Shown here piece after piece: positions 9,974 to 20,160 of a DNA stretch of 64,000 nucleotides (positions within the stretch are counted from its first letter, which is position 1; each line of letters starts with the position of its first letter). Source of the stretch: Rhodothermus profundi (GTDB lineage: Bacteria > Bacteroidota > Rhodothermia > Rhodothermales > Rhodothermaceae); NCBI RefSeq assembly GCF_900142415.1, contig NZ_FRAU01000007.1:120257-184256 (forward strand), written 5' to 3'. The notes under the pieces were generated by a model. The model made no database searches. It saw only the letters and a program-made list of their open reading frames with translations, and was not told where the DNA came from. Position numbers and translations under genes: made by a program.

Positions 9974-11521
9974 ATGCCGAGGTCAAGCACTTTTGCGGCA
10001 ACGATCCCGCAGGAGACAATCGAACGCAGGGCATTACTGGAGGCGCTTCGATTCCAATTTCTCGGCCTGCATACCCCCTATCAACTGGCCGACGGCCGCC
10101 AGGCTCGCCGAATCTACCTCGACAGTGCGGCCTCCAACCTGCTCTGGGAGCCTCCTGCCCGCATCGCCTACCAGGCGTTGCAACATTATGCAAACACGCA
10201 CTCCCAGCTACATTTTGGCGCCCGCATTATGACGGCCCTCTATGCCGAAGCCCATCAGGCCGTGCTCGACTTCCTGCAGGCCGACCATCGCTACACGGCC
10301 ATCTTCTGCGGCTATGGCGTAACCGCCTGCCTTAACCGCATTGCCCGCGTGCTGGCCCGCCGCCGCCCAGAGCGCGATGTGGTGATCACCACCATTATGG
10401 AACACCACGCCAATGACCTGCCTCACCGCAAACATGTCGGCCGCGTCGTTCACGTCCCCATCGAGAAAGACCCGGACGGTGAGGCCGGCAAAGTGGACAT
10501 GAGCCAACTTCAGGAAGCCATCGCCCGCTACGCCGATCGACTGAACTATGTAGCCATTACAGCCGCTTCAAATGTGACCGGCATAGTCAACCCGGTCCAC
10601 GAAATCGCCCGCATGGCCCACGCCGTCGGCGCCTATATCGTGGTCGATGCTGCCCAATCGGCGGCGCACCTACCCCTGGCTGTTGATCCGGGTGAGCCAG
10701 CGGCTGCTCTTGATGTCGTTGTGCTCAGCGGCCACAAAATCTACACCCCGGGCAGTCCGGGCGTGCTGGTGGCGCGCAAGGAGCTGTTTCAAGGACAGGA
10801 GCCCGAAGAAGTAGGGGGCGGCATCGTGTCCTTTGTGGATACCACGCGCTACGAAATTCTTCCCCACTTACCGGAGCGCGAAGAGGCCGGCACGCCTAAC
10901 CTGCCCGGCGCGATTGCACTCGGCGCCACGCTTCAACTGCTGCAGCAGATTGGCATGGATCTGATCGCCGAAGAAGAGCGACGGCTGACCCAGTATGCGC
11001 TCGACCGATTGAGTCGAATCCCCCGCCTGCACCTTTACGGTTCTCACCGGTTGGAAGTCGCCGAGCGAATTGGCGTCATTACCTTTAACCTGTATGACCT
11101 GCCTCACGGACTGGTTACGGCTGCCCTGAACGACTACTTCGGCATCGCCGTACGAAACGAATGCTTCTGCGCCCAGCCGTTCGTGCGCCAGCTCCTCGGT
11201 ATTGCCGATGCCGAAGGACGCGCCCCCGACAGTTGCCTTGATACCTGCGCGCCCCGCGCGCAACCCGGCATGGTGCGCATCTCGCTGGGCCTCTACAACA
11301 CCACCGAGGACATCGATGCGGTCGCTGAAGCGCTCACCGACCTGGTCCAACGCCCCCATTTCTACCGGCAACAGTACGAACCCGTACCCGGCAGCCGCGG
11401 CGACTGGCGCCACCGACGCTTTCGCTTCCGTCCCGAGACGGTGTTCTCTCTGCAAGAAGCCGTTCAGCAAATCATCAACGACTTCCGTAACGGTGCAACC
11501 GCTACCGACACCCAACCGTAG
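9974..11521 (+). CDS. class V aminotransferase, cysteine desulfurase-like PLP enzyme
   Basis: A 515-residue fold-type I PLP enzyme of the SufS/NifS-like class V group. Asp 225 and Gln 228 in VVDAAQSA, and Lys 255 in SGHKIY, form the cofactor site. A cysteine cluster ECFCAQ near residue 390 and CLDTC about 30 residues later lie where desulfurases carry the active-site Cys loop. It is about 100 residues longer than SufS, with an N-terminal extension and a roughly 60-residue basic C-terminal tail. No suf or isc genes are nearby, so it may act on another substrate such as a selenium or sulfur donor, or as a lyase. Class is sure, reaction is not. Confidence 0.82.
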   Translation: MPRSSTFAATIPQETIERRALLEALRFQFLGLHTPYQLADGRQARRIYLDSAASNLLWEPPARIAYQALQHYANTHSQLHFGARIMTALYAEAHQAVLDFLQADHRYTAIFCGYGVTACLNRIARVLARRRPERDVVITTIMEHHANDLPHRKHVGRVVHVPIEKDPDGEAGKVDMSQLQEAIARYADRLNYVAITAASNVTGIVNPVHEIARMAHAVGAYIVVDAAQSAAHLPLAVDPGEPAAALDVVVLSGHKIYTPGSPGVLVARKELFQGQEPEEVGGGIVSFVDTTRYEILPHLPEREEAGTPNLPGAIALGATLQLLQQIGMDLIAEEERRLTQYALDRLSRIPRLHLYGSHRLEVAERIGVITFNLYDLPHGLVTAALNDYFGIAVRNECFCAQPFVRQLLGIADAEGRAPDSCLDTCAPRAQPGMVRISLGLYNTTEDIDAVAEALTDLVQRPHFYRQQYEPVPGSRGDWRHRRFRFRPETVFSLQEAVQQIINDFRNGATATDTQP

Positions 11522-11626
11522 GCCCTGATAGACATCGGCATTAAGCAAGCAAACTGTGCATTTTTGGCTCAGATTTTGTTCAGACTTTATGAAAAGCATC
11601 CTCGAAAATCCAACCTGCTACGAGCC

Positions 11627-11881
11627 ATGCGCACGACAACCCATCGTCCTACCGGTTCGGCGCTGGTCCGCCTGTTTGCCTACTACCTGAGCGGCCGCAT
11701 TGCCGAAACCCAGTGGAAGCAGCTCTCGCGCCTGCTGGACGCTCGTTCGACTACCCCTGAAGAACGGGAAGCTCTGGCCACCTTCTTCAGCGACTTGCTT
11801 CAGGAGCGCAAAGCAGAACTGCGAATCCCCCGCATGAAAGAGTTCCGGGAATTGCTTGCGACCGCGCGCATGGCTGTATAG
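11627..11881 (+). CDS. small hypothetical protein
   Basis: An 84-residue soluble, basic and helical protein (MRTTTHRPTGSALVRLF start) that I do not recognise. The frame is open from a TTG at 11564, but the ATG at 11627 looks better. Its C-terminal part (ERKAELRIPRMKEFRELL) is amphipathic. It is followed 27 bases later by a strong terminator, which supports it being a real, expressed gene. It could be cotranscribed with the PLP enzyme 105 bases upstream. Confidence 0.6.
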   Translation: MRTTTHRPTGSALVRLFAYYLSGRIAETQWKQLSRLLDARSTTPEEREALATFFSDLLQERKAELRIPRMKEFRELLATARMAV

Positions 11882-11908
11882 ATTTTCCGCGAGAAGGTCT
11901 ATTTTTCC

Positions 11909-11946
11909 GCCGAACCCTGTCGCAGGGTTCGGCTTTATTATTTTTG
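11909..11946 (+). terminator. Rho-independent terminator
   Basis: A perfect 11-bp stem (11909-11919 with 11923-11933) with a 3-base TCG loop, followed by a T-rich tract (TTTATTATTTTT). It ends the transcript of the small hypothetical gene, and is the strongest terminator seen in the window. Confidence 0.92.
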
Positions 11947-11984
11947 ACGAATGATCGCCCTCCAGGAAAAACCGGGCTACCCCG

Positions 11985-12911
11985 ATGCAACTGCCTCAAC
12001 GCGCTGTCATCTGCGAAGTAGGTCCGCGAGACGGCCTCCAGTACGAATCGACGTTCATTCCTACCGAACGTAAAGTCGCCCTTATTCGGCAGCTCATTGA
12101 AGCAGGCGTGCGGCGTATTCAGGTAACCTCCTTTGTACATCCCAGATGGGTGCCCCAGATGGCCGACGCTGAAGAAGTATGCCGCCGTCTGCCCGAGCGG
12201 GACGATGTCATCTTTTCCGGTCTGGCCCTGAACGTTAAAGGGGTCGAGCGCGCGCACGCGGCCGGACTGCGGTATGTAGATCTGTCCATTGCTACCCATG
12301 AGGAGCACAGCCAGGCCAACGCAAACATGAGCGTGGCCGAAGCCGTGCGGCAGGCAGAAACCATGATTCGCCTGGCTCACCACTATGACATGCAACCGCA
12401 GCTTGGTCTGCAAACCGTATTTGGCTACCGAACACCTGGCGACACGCCGCTGGAACGCATCCGTGAGCTGGCCCGGCGGTTTGTGGATCTGGGACTTGAG
12501 TCGTTCTCGCTGGCCGACACAACAGGCATGGCGCACCCGGTGCAAATTCAGGAGTACGTGCAGGCCGTACAAGAAGAGATCGGCGACACACCGCTGGTGC
12601 TGCACTTGCACGACACGCGCGGCATGGGGCTGGCTAACGTACTGGCCGCCCTGCAATGCGGCGTTACGCGCTTCGACACCTCCCTGGGTGGTCTGGGTGG
12701 CTGTCCGTTCATTCCGGGCGCCACGGGCAACATTGCTACCGAAGACACCGTCTACATGCTTGAAGCGATGGGCGTGCGCACGGGGATCGACTACCGCAAG
12801 GTAGCCGAACTGGCCCTCGACCTGGAAGCCTTGCTGGGGAAAGAGCTACCAGGCCGCCAGACGCGCCTGCTGGCGCGTCAGCGCACCCTCTCCTCCTCTG
12901 CCTGCTCCTGA
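11985..12911 (+). CDS. hydroxymethylglutaryl-CoA lyase-like enzyme (HMGL/DRE-TIM metallolyase)
   Basis: A 308-residue TIM-barrel metal-dependent lyase. The N-terminal EVGPRDGLQ (11-19), HLHDTRG (207-213, metal-binding His residues) and GLGGCPF (236-242, active-site Cys loop) match HMG-CoA lyase, which splits HMG-CoA into acetyl-CoA and acetoacetate in leucine breakdown. The segment corresponding to the usual GCPYEG loop reads LQTVFGYRTPGD instead. Substrate specificity could therefore differ (another 3-hydroxy-3-methyl acyl-CoA). It is convergent with gcvP, 7 bases apart. No other leucine-degradation genes are in view. Confidence 0.83.
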   Translation: MQLPQRAVICEVGPRDGLQYESTFIPTERKVALIRQLIEAGVRRIQVTSFVHPRWVPQMADAEEVCRRLPERDDVIFSGLALNVKGVERAHAAGLRYVDLSIATHEEHSQANANMSVAEAVRQAETMIRLAHHYDMQPQLGLQTVFGYRTPGDTPLERIRELARRFVDLGLESFSLADTTGMAHPVQIQEYVQAVQEEIGDTPLVLHLHDTRGMGLANVLAALQCGVTRFDTSLGGLGGCPFIPGATGNIATEDTVYMLEAMGVRTGIDYRKVAELALDLEALLGKELPGRQTRLLARQRTLSSSACS

Positions 12912-12918
12912 CCCCGGT

Positions 12919-15789
12919 TCAGACCGCGTAAGCTTCCAGGGGCGGACAGGCGCATACCAGGTTTCGGTCGCCGAAAGCCTCATCTACTCGCCGGACAGCA
13001 GGCCAGAACTTGTGCGTGCGCGTCCACGGCGCAGGAAATGCTGCTTTTTCGCGAGAATACGGCATATCCCAGTGATCTGAGGCGACCATGGTGGCCGTAT
13101 GCGGCGCTTGCTTGAGCACGTTGCGTTCCGGATCGGCCTGGCCCTGCAGCACCTCTTCAATTTCTTCCCGGATGGAGAGCAGCGCCTCACAGAAGCGGTC
13201 CAGCTCCTCCTTCGACTCACTCTCGGTGGGCTCAATCATCATGGTCCCCACCACCGGAAACGAGACTGTTGGCGCATGAAAGCCATAGTCCATCAACCGC
13301 TTGGCTACGTCGATCTCGGTAACCCCCTGTCGTCGATAAGGCCGCAGATCCACGATGAACTCATGGGCTACGCGGCCATTCGGCCCCCGGTAAAGGATCT
13401 TGTACCCTGCCTCAAGGCGATGAGCCAGATAGTTAGCGTTCAAGATCGCCACTTCGGAAGCGCGCCGCAGGCCTTCGCCCCCCATCAGTGCAATGTAGGC
13501 CCAGGAAATCAGCAGAATACTGGCGCTACCGTAGGGAGCTGCCGCCACCGGCCCAATCGCTTGCGTTCCGCCTGTTGGTACCACGGGATGACCGGGCAGG
13601 AACGGTTTCAGGTGCTCGGCCACGCAAACGGGTCCGGCGCCCGGACCGCCTCCACCGTGCGGGATCGCAAACGTCTTGTGCAGGTTTAGATGGCACACAT
13701 CGGCCCCATACTCGGCAGGGCGGCACAGACCTACCTGCGCGTTCATGTTGGCCCCGTCCAGGTACACCAGCCCCCCACACGCATGCACAATGTCGCAGAC
13801 TTCTCGGATGTGCGGCTCAAAGACGCCGTGCGTGGAGGGGTACGTTACCATAAGTGCCGCCAGTTGGTCGCGATGCGCTTCGGCCTTGGCGCGTAAATCC
13901 TCCAGGTCAATATTCCCATTTTCGTCGCACTGCACCACAACCACCTTCATCCCGGCCATCACGGCACTGGCAGGATTGGTGCCATGAGCCGACGCAGGAA
14001 TCAGACAGACGTTGCGGTGCCCTTCGCCCCGGCTTCGATGATAGGCTCGGATCATGAGCAAGCCGGTGTACTCGCCAGCAGCGCCCGAGTTGGGCTGGAA
14101 AGTAACGGCCGCAAAGCCTGTAATCTCTTTAAGCCAGGTTTCGAGCTCGTTCAGGAGCTCCTGATAGCCTTTGACCTGCTCGGGCGGTGCGAACGGATGC
14201 ACCCGCATAAAAGCCGGCCAGCTCAACGGCATAAGCTCAACAGCCGCGTTCAGCTTCATCGTACAGGAGCCCAGCGGGATCATGCTGTGCACAAGCGAGA
14301 GATCCCGGCTGGCCAACCGGTGCATGTAGCGCATCAGTTCTGTTTCAGAGTGGTAGCGATGAAAGACCGGGTGCGTCAGATATGGCGAGGTGCGGGCGAG
14401 CGGACCCTGATAGCCTGGCGTCAGCTCAGCGGCCAGTTCGGCAACAGAGAACGTTCGCGGCCGCCCGAGCGCAAAGATGTCCAGCAGCGTTTCCAATTCC
14501 TCAGCGGTCGTCGCCTCATCAAGCGACAGGCCAACCGTGCCGTCTTCATAGTAGCGCAGGTTGATGCGCCGGGCCAGTGCGGCTTCCTGAAGACGGGCTG
14601 CCTCCTCCGAGGTGGTTTCGACGCGCAGGGTGTCGAAGAAGTGCTGGTGGCGCAGTCGGTATCCCAGTCGTTCCAGCCCGGCGGCCAGCACGCGCGTCAG
14701 GTTGTGAATCCGCTCGGCGATGCGGCGCAGGCCCTCCGGCCCATGATAGACCGCATAGAAACCGGCCATGACCGCTAGCAGCACCTGTGCGGTGCAGATG
14801 TTCGACGTAGCCTTCTCCCGGCGGATATGCTGCTCCCGCGTTTGCAGGGCCATGCGGAGGGCCGGGCTGCCATCGGCATCGCGCGAGACGCCAATGATCC
14901 GTCCGGGCACCTGACGTTTAAACGCCTCTCGCGTAGCAAAATAGGCGGCATGCGGCCCTCCGTAGCCCATCGGAATTCCGAACCGTTGCGTGCTGCCTAC
15001 GGCCACATCGGCGCCAAACTCGCCCGGGGGAACCAGCAGCGTCAGGCTCAGCAGGTCGGCTGCGACCACCACATAAGCGCCTGCTGCGTGGATGCGTTCG
15101 CAGAAATCTCGGTAGTCATAGATAGCGCCGTCAGTGGCCGGATACTGCACCAGGGCGCCAAACAGCTCGGGTCCCGGCTCGAACGTGCGGTGGTCTCCCA
15201 CCACGATCCGAATGCCCAGCGGCTCCGCACGCGTCTCAACCACAGCGATTGTCTGCGGATGGCAGGCTTCTGAAATGAAGAACGTGTTCCGCTTCGGGTC
15301 TCGTGCGAGGCGGTGCAGCATCATCATGGCCTCGGCAGCGGCTGTCGCTTCGTCAAGCAGCGAGGCGTTGGCCAGCTCCAGTCCGGTCAGATCAATGACC
15401 ATGGTCTGGAAGTTTAAAAGCGCTTCCAATCGACCCTGTGCAATCTCTGCCTGATAGGGCGTGTAGGCCGTATACCAGGCCGGATTTTCCAGCACATTCC
15501 GCTGAATCACCGGCGGCGTAATCGTGTCGTAATATCCCATGCCGATAAAAGAACGGTATGACGCATTTTTCGCCGCCAGTTCTTGCAGTCGTGCCAGCAG
15601 CTCAGCCTCGCTGCGGGCGGGCGGAAGCGCCAGCGGTTGCCTGGTACGAATCGCCTCGGGTATTGTCTGCGCCACCAGCTCTTCCAGCGACGAGAGGCCC
15701 AGCGTCTGGAGCATTTCCTGAATGTCTGCCGACGAAGGGCCGATGTGCCGGTCTTCAAATCGATCGGTCAGCGCTAAATCGATGGCCAT
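12919..15789 (-). CDS. gcvP: glycine dehydrogenase (decarboxylating), P-protein of the glycine cleavage system
   Basis: The PLP-dependent P-protein that decarboxylates glycine and loads the aminomethyl group onto the lipoyl arm of GcvH. The 956-residue chain is the fused homodimeric form: both half domains are present, with N-terminal HIGPS and the C-terminal cofactor lysine K705 in LNLHKTF followed by a glycine-rich loop. Length is canonical. gcvT and gcvH are not nearby, so the complex is encoded at separate loci. The 160-base upstream region was checked for a glycine riboswitch and none was recognised. Confidence 0.97.
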   Translation of the reverse strand: MAIDLALTDRFEDRHIGPSSADIQEMLQTLGLSSLEELVAQTIPEAIRTRQPLALPPARSEAELLARLQELAAKNASYRSFIGMGYYDTITPPVIQRNVLENPAWYTAYTPYQAEIAQGRLEALLNFQTMVIDLTGLELANASLLDEATAAAEAMMMLHRLARDPKRNTFFISEACHPQTIAVVETRAEPLGIRIVVGDHRTFEPGPELFGALVQYPATDGAIYDYRDFCERIHAAGAYVVVAADLLSLTLLVPPGEFGADVAVGSTQRFGIPMGYGGPHAAYFATREAFKRQVPGRIIGVSRDADGSPALRMALQTREQHIRREKATSNICTAQVLLAVMAGFYAVYHGPEGLRRIAERIHNLTRVLAAGLERLGYRLRHQHFFDTLRVETTSEEAARLQEAALARRINLRYYEDGTVGLSLDEATTAEELETLLDIFALGRPRTFSVAELAAELTPGYQGPLARTSPYLTHPVFHRYHSETELMRYMHRLASRDLSLVHSMIPLGSCTMKLNAAVELMPLSWPAFMRVHPFAPPEQVKGYQELLNELETWLKEITGFAAVTFQPNSGAAGEYTGLLMIRAYHRSRGEGHRNVCLIPASAHGTNPASAVMAGMKVVVVQCDENGNIDLEDLRAKAEAHRDQLAALMVTYPSTHGVFEPHIREVCDIVHACGGLVYLDGANMNAQVGLCRPAEYGADVCHLNLHKTFAIPHGGGGPGAGPVCVAEHLKPFLPGHPVVPTGGTQAIGPVAAAPYGSASILLISWAYIALMGGEGLRRASEVAILNANYLAHRLEAGYKILYRGPNGRVAHEFIVDLRPYRRQGVTEIDVAKRLMDYGFHAPTVSFPVVGTMMIEPTESESKEELDRFCEALLSIREEIEEVLQGQADPERNVLKQAPHTATMVASDHWDMPYSREKAAFPAPWTRTHKFWPAVRRVDEAFGDRNLVCACPPLEAYAV

Positions 15790-15949
15790 GATGACTGCCC
15801 GCGTTTTTTTGTAAAATCCCGCGGCTCATAAATGCTCAATTTCCCTGTTAAGTTCAGGATTGGCGGATTCTTTAGACGGAGCGCTGGCACCAGATTGAAA
15901 GGCGCTGGGTAAAGAATACGCCTGAGTGCCCCTGCTTCAAACGGCTGCG

Positions 15950-17173
15950 ATGGAACAACCGCTTTGCGTTCCGCCTCCCCTTCGAGGGACCGATCCAGGC
16001 TCATTTGCCGAGCGCACGGTTCGGGAGCGCTGGCCGCGCATTGTGGCTCAGACGATTCAGGTGAATGATTTTCCAGCGTCCATCAACAAACGACTCCGGG
16101 CGCTGCACGATGAGCTGCCGGATGGACCAATCCGTCCGCTTCAGGACCCGGGCGCGCCCGACCTGCGCCTCTGGAACGAATGGATCGCCCCTTACCTGGG
16201 CGAAACCTGGGCTTCAGCGCCCTGGCTGTTCGCCGAGCATTATCTCTACCGCCGCATACTTGAGGCGACGGGCTACTTTCAGCCAGGACCGACCCATCTG
16301 CTCGACCCATTCCGGAAGCAAAAGACGGCAGCGCTGGATCCCTCGGCAGAGGCCGTTGCAATGCTTGCCCGCGCAGCTAATGAGCGTGCCACCTGTCCGG
16401 AGCAAGCCCGCGCCCATTTACCGCTGCTATTGCTGACGTCGCTCTGGGGCAACCAGATCGACCTGAGCATGTGGTCGGCGGACAAAGCTCCCCGCCACCT
16501 GGGCACTACCCGAGAAACGGCCCATCTTCTGGTTAACGAAACCGAAGCAGCCCATGCTCACCTTGAGGCAATAGCACCAGCCCGCGTTGATCTGTTGGCA
16601 GACAATGCTGGTTTTGAGCTACTGTGTGATCTGGTGCTCATTGACGGACTGCTAGCGGCTGGCTACGCCCACACGGTTGTTTTGCACCTGAAGGCCCACC
16701 CAACGTTTGTCTCGGATGCGCTGATTGCGGACGTGCTAGAACTGCTCAGCCGTCTGGCCAATGCTTCGGATTCTGCGCCGCGTCTGCTGGCCAAGCGACT
16801 GCGCTCCCACATTGCTGCTGGCCACCTGCAACTGACGGATAGCTTTATCTGGAATTGTCCGCTACCTATGCGAGCGTTCCCGGCTTTGCCTCACGCTGAG
16901 CTAGCCCGGTCCGATCTGGTCATTGCCAAAGGCGACGCCAACTATCGTCGCCTGGTGGACGATGCCCACTGGCCGTTTACGACCCCTTTTGCCGAGGTGG
17001 TCAGCTACTTCCCTGCTCCGTTGCTGGTGCTTCGCACGCTCAAAGCCGAAGTCGTCGTAGGCCTAGAGGAAACACGTATCGGCGAAGTTGCCTCCCGGGA
17101 TCCGGAATGGTTGACAAACGGCCACTGGGGGGTTATTCAGTTCTATTGTCCTCCGCGACCGGTTTCGCCGTGA
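15950..17173 (+). CDS. DUF89 / ARMT1-like damage-control phosphatase family protein
   Basis: A protein of about 407 residues of the DUF89 family, metal-dependent phosphatases that clear damaged phosphometabolites; the human member ARMT1 was once described as a carboxyl methyltransferase. Diagnostic segments are LLADNAGFELLCDLVLIDGLL (split here into LLADNAGFELL and CDLVLIDGLL), HLKAHPTFVSD and VIAKGDANYRRL, which hold the Asp/Asn metal and phosphate ligands. The N-terminal helical domain is present. The ATG at 15950 is chosen over an in-frame GTG at 15926. Divergent from gcvP and convergent with rnc. Physiological substrate unknown. Confidence 0.82.
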   Translation: MEQPLCVPPPLRGTDPGSFAERTVRERWPRIVAQTIQVNDFPASINKRLRALHDELPDGPIRPLQDPGAPDLRLWNEWIAPYLGETWASAPWLFAEHYLYRRILEATGYFQPGPTHLLDPFRKQKTAALDPSAEAVAMLARAANERATCPEQARAHLPLLLLTSLWGNQIDLSMWSADKAPRHLGTTRETAHLLVNETEAAHAHLEAIAPARVDLLADNAGFELLCDLVLIDGLLAAGYAHTVVLHLKAHPTFVSDALIADVLELLSRLANASDSAPRLLAKRLRSHIAAGHLQLTDSFIWNCPLPMRAFPALPHAELARSDLVIAKGDANYRRLVDDAHWPFTTPFAEVVSYFPAPLLVLRTLKAEVVVGLEETRIGEVASRDPEWLTNGHWGVIQFYCPPRPVSP

Positions 17174-17175
17174 GG

Positions 17176-17955
17176 TCAGGCGCCGCCTTCCAGGGTCTCG
17201 GCTGCCTGCAATCGAGCAAGCGCTTCACGGGCAGCCTGTTGCTCTGCCTGCTTTTTACTGCCCGCCGTGCCCCTTCCCAGCCGCCGGTTACCAATCCAGG
17301 CCTCTACGGTAAATGTGCGGGCATGACTGGGACCTTCCTCGGCCACTACCCGGTAGCGAGGTTGCGGCCAACCCCGCGCCTGCGCAAACTCCAGCAACAG
17401 GCTTTTGTAGTTGTCTGGTCGCCGGGCCAGCGCTTCCAGATCAAGCGGTTCCAGCAGCACCCGCTCCACAAAGGCCCGGGTGGCCTCCAGTCCCAGATCC
17501 AGATACAGGGCGCCGACCAATGCTTCAAATGCATCCGACAGAATAGAATCGTTCTCCCGTCCTCCCACACGTTCCATGTTTTCGCTGAGCCGCACATAGG
17601 TGCCCAGCTTTAGGCGACGGGCTGCCTGCGCCAGGGCTTCGCGGTTAACCAGTTTGGCTCGGAGCCGGGTCAGAAAGCCTTCGTTTCGGTCCGGAAAGTG
17701 CTCGTACAGGTAAGCTGCTACGATGAACCCCAGGACAGCATCTCCCAGAAACTCCAACCGCTCATTGGAATGCAGGTGGCTGTCAGGGCGTCCGCGTAGC
17801 AGGCTGCGGTGCGTTAGCGCCTGCTCGTAAAGTGCAGCGTTTCGGACGGGAAGCTTGGTTAGACGCTGCACCACTTCCAGCGTTTCTGTTGTGGCTGGTG
17901 GCTCTTCTTCCGGACCTCGCAACCAGCGTTGCAATCGATGCAGCAACCCGTACAT
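17176..17955 (-). CDS. rnc: ribonuclease III
   Basis: Double-stranded-RNA endonuclease for rRNA and mRNA processing. The catalytic domain carries the signature NERLEFLGDAVLG and, further on, the second acidic motif (DAFEALVGALYLD). A C-terminal dsRNA-binding domain follows (GNRRLGRGTAGSKKQAEQQA). From the ATG at 17955 the protein has 259 residues. The frame extends to a TTG at 17982, which is less likely to be the start. Normal length and domain order. Confidence 0.95.
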   Translation of the reverse strand: MYGLLHRLQRWLRGPEEEPPATTETLEVVQRLTKLPVRNAALYEQALTHRSLLRGRPDSHLHSNERLEFLGDAVLGFIVAAYLYEHFPDRNEGFLTRLRAKLVNREALAQAARRLKLGTYVRLSENMERVGGRENDSILSDAFEALVGALYLDLGLEATRAFVERVLLEPLDLEALARRPDNYKSLLLEFAQARGWPQPRYRVVAEEGPSHARTFTVEAWIGNRRLGRGTAGSKKQAEQQAAREALARLQAAETLEGGA

Positions 17956-18092
17956 GTCGGCCGGTTTCAGGACTCTTTTCAAAGATACGTGAGGGCTGGA
18001 AAAGATCCGACAATGCTTTGTTTCATCGTGAAACTTCCAGGTCGGTAAGCTTTTGCTTAAGAGTCTTTCCCTAAAAAAACACAGGGCGGCTT

Positions 18093-19415
18093 ATGGCTCA
18101 GGACCGTCCACGGGTTGTGATTGTGGGCGCAGGTTTTGGGGGGCTGACGCTGGCCCGCGCGCTGCGCCGCGCGCCCGTCGAGGTCGTGCTGATCGATCGC
18201 CAGAACTACCACACGTTTCAGCCCCTGTTGTATCAGGTGGCTACCGCAGGTCTGGAACCCGAAGAAATTGCCCATGCAGTTCGGGGCATTTTCCAGAAAC
18301 GTCGCAGCGTCCGGTTCGTGATGGGGACGGTGGTCGGGGTTGACTGGAACGCGTCAGCCGTACTGTTGGACGACGGCGACCGCATAGCGTTTGACTATCT
18401 GGTGCTGGCCGCCGGTGCTGTTACTAACTACTTCGGGATCGAAGGAGCTGCGGAATGCACGTTTCCGCTCAAAACGTTGGAGGACGCTATTGCGCTGCGC
18501 AGCCACATTATCCGACAGTTTGAGGAAGCCGACCGCCATCCCGAGCGCATCCGAGAGGGATTGCTCAATATTGTGGTGGTGGGGGGTGGCCCGACAGGCG
18601 TTGAGATGGCCGGCGCGCTGGTAGAATGGTTTGAGCTGGTCTTCCGCAAAGACTATCCCCATCTTCCAATGAACCGGGCGCGCGTACTGCTGGTCGAGGC
18701 GCTTGATACCGTGCTGGCTCCTTACGACGAGCGCCTGCAGCAATACGCTCGTCAGCAGCTTCGTCAGCGTGGAGTTGAGCTGCACCTGGGTGATCCGGTC
18801 GCTCGCGTTACCCCGGAAGCCGTTTATCTGCAGAGCGGCGAGCGCATCCCCACCCGTACGGTCATCTGGGCTGCGGGCGTGCGTGCCTGTCCGCTGGCCG
18901 ACCGGCTGGGTCTACCGCAGACGCGCGGCGGCCGCATTGAAGTAGCTGCCGACCTGCGGGTACCGTGCCGTCCCAACGTATTTGTCATCGGCGATCTGGC
19001 CGCCAGCCGCGACGAAACGGGTCGCCTGCATCCCCAGATGGCACCGGTAGCCATTCAGGGCGCCCGGCATGTAGCCCGGCAAATCCAACGCCTGTTGCGT
19101 GGCCAGGAGACCGAACCGTTTCGCTATCGCCATCGTGGTAGCATGGCTACGATTGGCCGCCACGCGGCTGTAGCTGAGCTGAAAGGCGGCGTGCGCCTGA
19201 CGGGTCCGCTAGCCTGGTTTGCCTGGCTGGCGCTGCACCTGGTGCAGCTTATTGGCTTCCGCAACCGACTGCAAGTGCTTATCAACTGGGCCTGGAACTA
19301 CTTCACCTACGACCGAAGTGCCCGGCTCATTTTCCACATCCAGCCCATCTCTGTCAACGAGCTGCCGGAAATTAAATATGCAGAACTGGAAAACCCAGAG
19401 CATGACACGTCTTAG
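18093..19415 (+). CDS. ndh: type II NADH dehydrogenase (NDH-2)
   Basis: A single-subunit, non-proton-pumping NADH:quinone oxidoreductase at the inner membrane surface. The 440-residue flavoprotein has the FAD-binding GAGFGG near the N terminus, a second nucleotide-binding motif VVGGGPTG near residue 167, the conserved quinone-site region LHPQMAPVAIQGARH, and a hydrophobic C-terminal part (LTGPLAWFAWLALHLVQLIG) that anchors it to the membrane. It faces the Rieske/YceI gene cluster convergently, with about 120 bases between them and no obvious terminator. Confidence 0.93.
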   Translation: MAQDRPRVVIVGAGFGGLTLARALRRAPVEVVLIDRQNYHTFQPLLYQVATAGLEPEEIAHAVRGIFQKRRSVRFVMGTVVGVDWNASAVLLDDGDRIAFDYLVLAAGAVTNYFGIEGAAECTFPLKTLEDAIALRSHIIRQFEEADRHPERIREGLLNIVVVGGGPTGVEMAGALVEWFELVFRKDYPHLPMNRARVLLVEALDTVLAPYDERLQQYARQQLRQRGVELHLGDPVARVTPEAVYLQSGERIPTRTVIWAAGVRACPLADRLGLPQTRGGRIEVAADLRVPCRPNVFVIGDLAASRDETGRLHPQMAPVAIQGARHVARQIQRLLRGQETEPFRYRHRGSMATIGRHAAVAELKGGVRLTGPLAWFAWLALHLVQLIGFRNRLQVLINWAWNYFTYDRSARLIFHIQPISVNELPEIKYAELENPEHDTS

Positions 19416-19534
19416 TCTTTACCGGCAGATCCTCCCGGGAAGACACCCGCAGCCCCAGGCTACCTCTGGCTCCGCTATTTCTAACGCCCCTCCTCAAGGG
19501 CTGCTGCTTCGCGTTACAGCTCGGAGCTGCCTAT

Positions 19535-20149
19535 TCAATGAAGCGCTCCGCGTTGACTCACAGCGCTGTCGGGCAATGTGGCCCGGATTGTCCCTTCAAG
19601 ATCAATTGTGTCGCGGATGGACCAGAGGAGGAGTTTAGGTCGTCGCACCTTGAATTGAGACAGGGCAATCGAAAACGTGCCGGTCGCCTCGAAGCGGTTG
19701 CCTTCGATCCGTACCGTAACCGGAATAGTAACCGGATGTGTCTGGCCATGAAAGGTCAGGTTGCCGCCCACGGTCCAGACACCTTCATAGCCCGCATCGG
19801 TGCGTTCCCAGCGCTGCACGGATATGGCGGTCGACTTAAAGCGCACGTCCGGGTAGCGATCCGCTTCGACCGCATCAAGCATGTTGGAGTCGCGGTTGCT
19901 GTTTCCGCTATCGAAGCTGGCTACCGGCACGCGGATCGTGATCGACGAACGAGCAGGATCATCCAGATCAAGCCGAAGCGTGCCATAGACCAGGCGACTG
20001 GTGCCCGTCCATCCATGCAACGGATGATGACCGTGGTACTGCAGCACACTTTCTGTGCTGTCGACCATTACGGTGACAGGCTGCGCGATTAGCTGCGCGC
20101 CTCCTGCCAGCCATCCTGCAAGTCCCAGAAGTAGCGTCAGGCGTCGCAT
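19535..20149 (-). CDS. YceI family periplasmic lipid-binding protein
   Basis: A 204-residue secreted protein: signal peptide in residues 1-22, then the YceI lipocalin-like barrel (ESVLQYHGHHPLHGW, then VASFDSGNSNRDSNMLD and the VGGNLTFHGQTHPVTIPV strand). YceI proteins bind isoprenoid quinone-like lipids. It is the last gene of a three-gene minus-strand group with a four-helix membrane protein and a Rieske lipoprotein, 11 bases after the former. This suggests a role in quinone or periplasmic redox handling (inference). Confidence 0.87.
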   Translation of the reverse strand: MRRLTLLLGLAGWLAGGAQLIAQPVTVMVDSTESVLQYHGHHPLHGWTGTSRLVYGTLRLDLDDPARSSITIRVPVASFDSGNSNRDSNMLDAVEADRYPDVRFKSTAISVQRWERTDAGYEGVWTVGGNLTFHGQTHPVTIPVTVRIEGNRFEATGTFSIALSQFKVRRPKLLLWSIRDTIDLEGTIRATLPDSAVSQRGALH

Positions 20150-20160
20150 ATCGACCGTCG

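Noticed and set aside
10868..11599. A 243-codon minus-strand frame opposite the PLP enzyme
   Set aside because: It lies wholly antisense to a well-supported gene and has no family pattern.
13984..14778. A 264-codon plus-strand frame opposite gcvP
   Set aside because: Shadow of gcvP produced by high GC; no protein-like motifs.
15790..15949. A glycine riboswitch upstream of gcvP
   Set aside because: I looked for the tandem aptamer pattern on the minus strand and found no matching conserved core in this short space.
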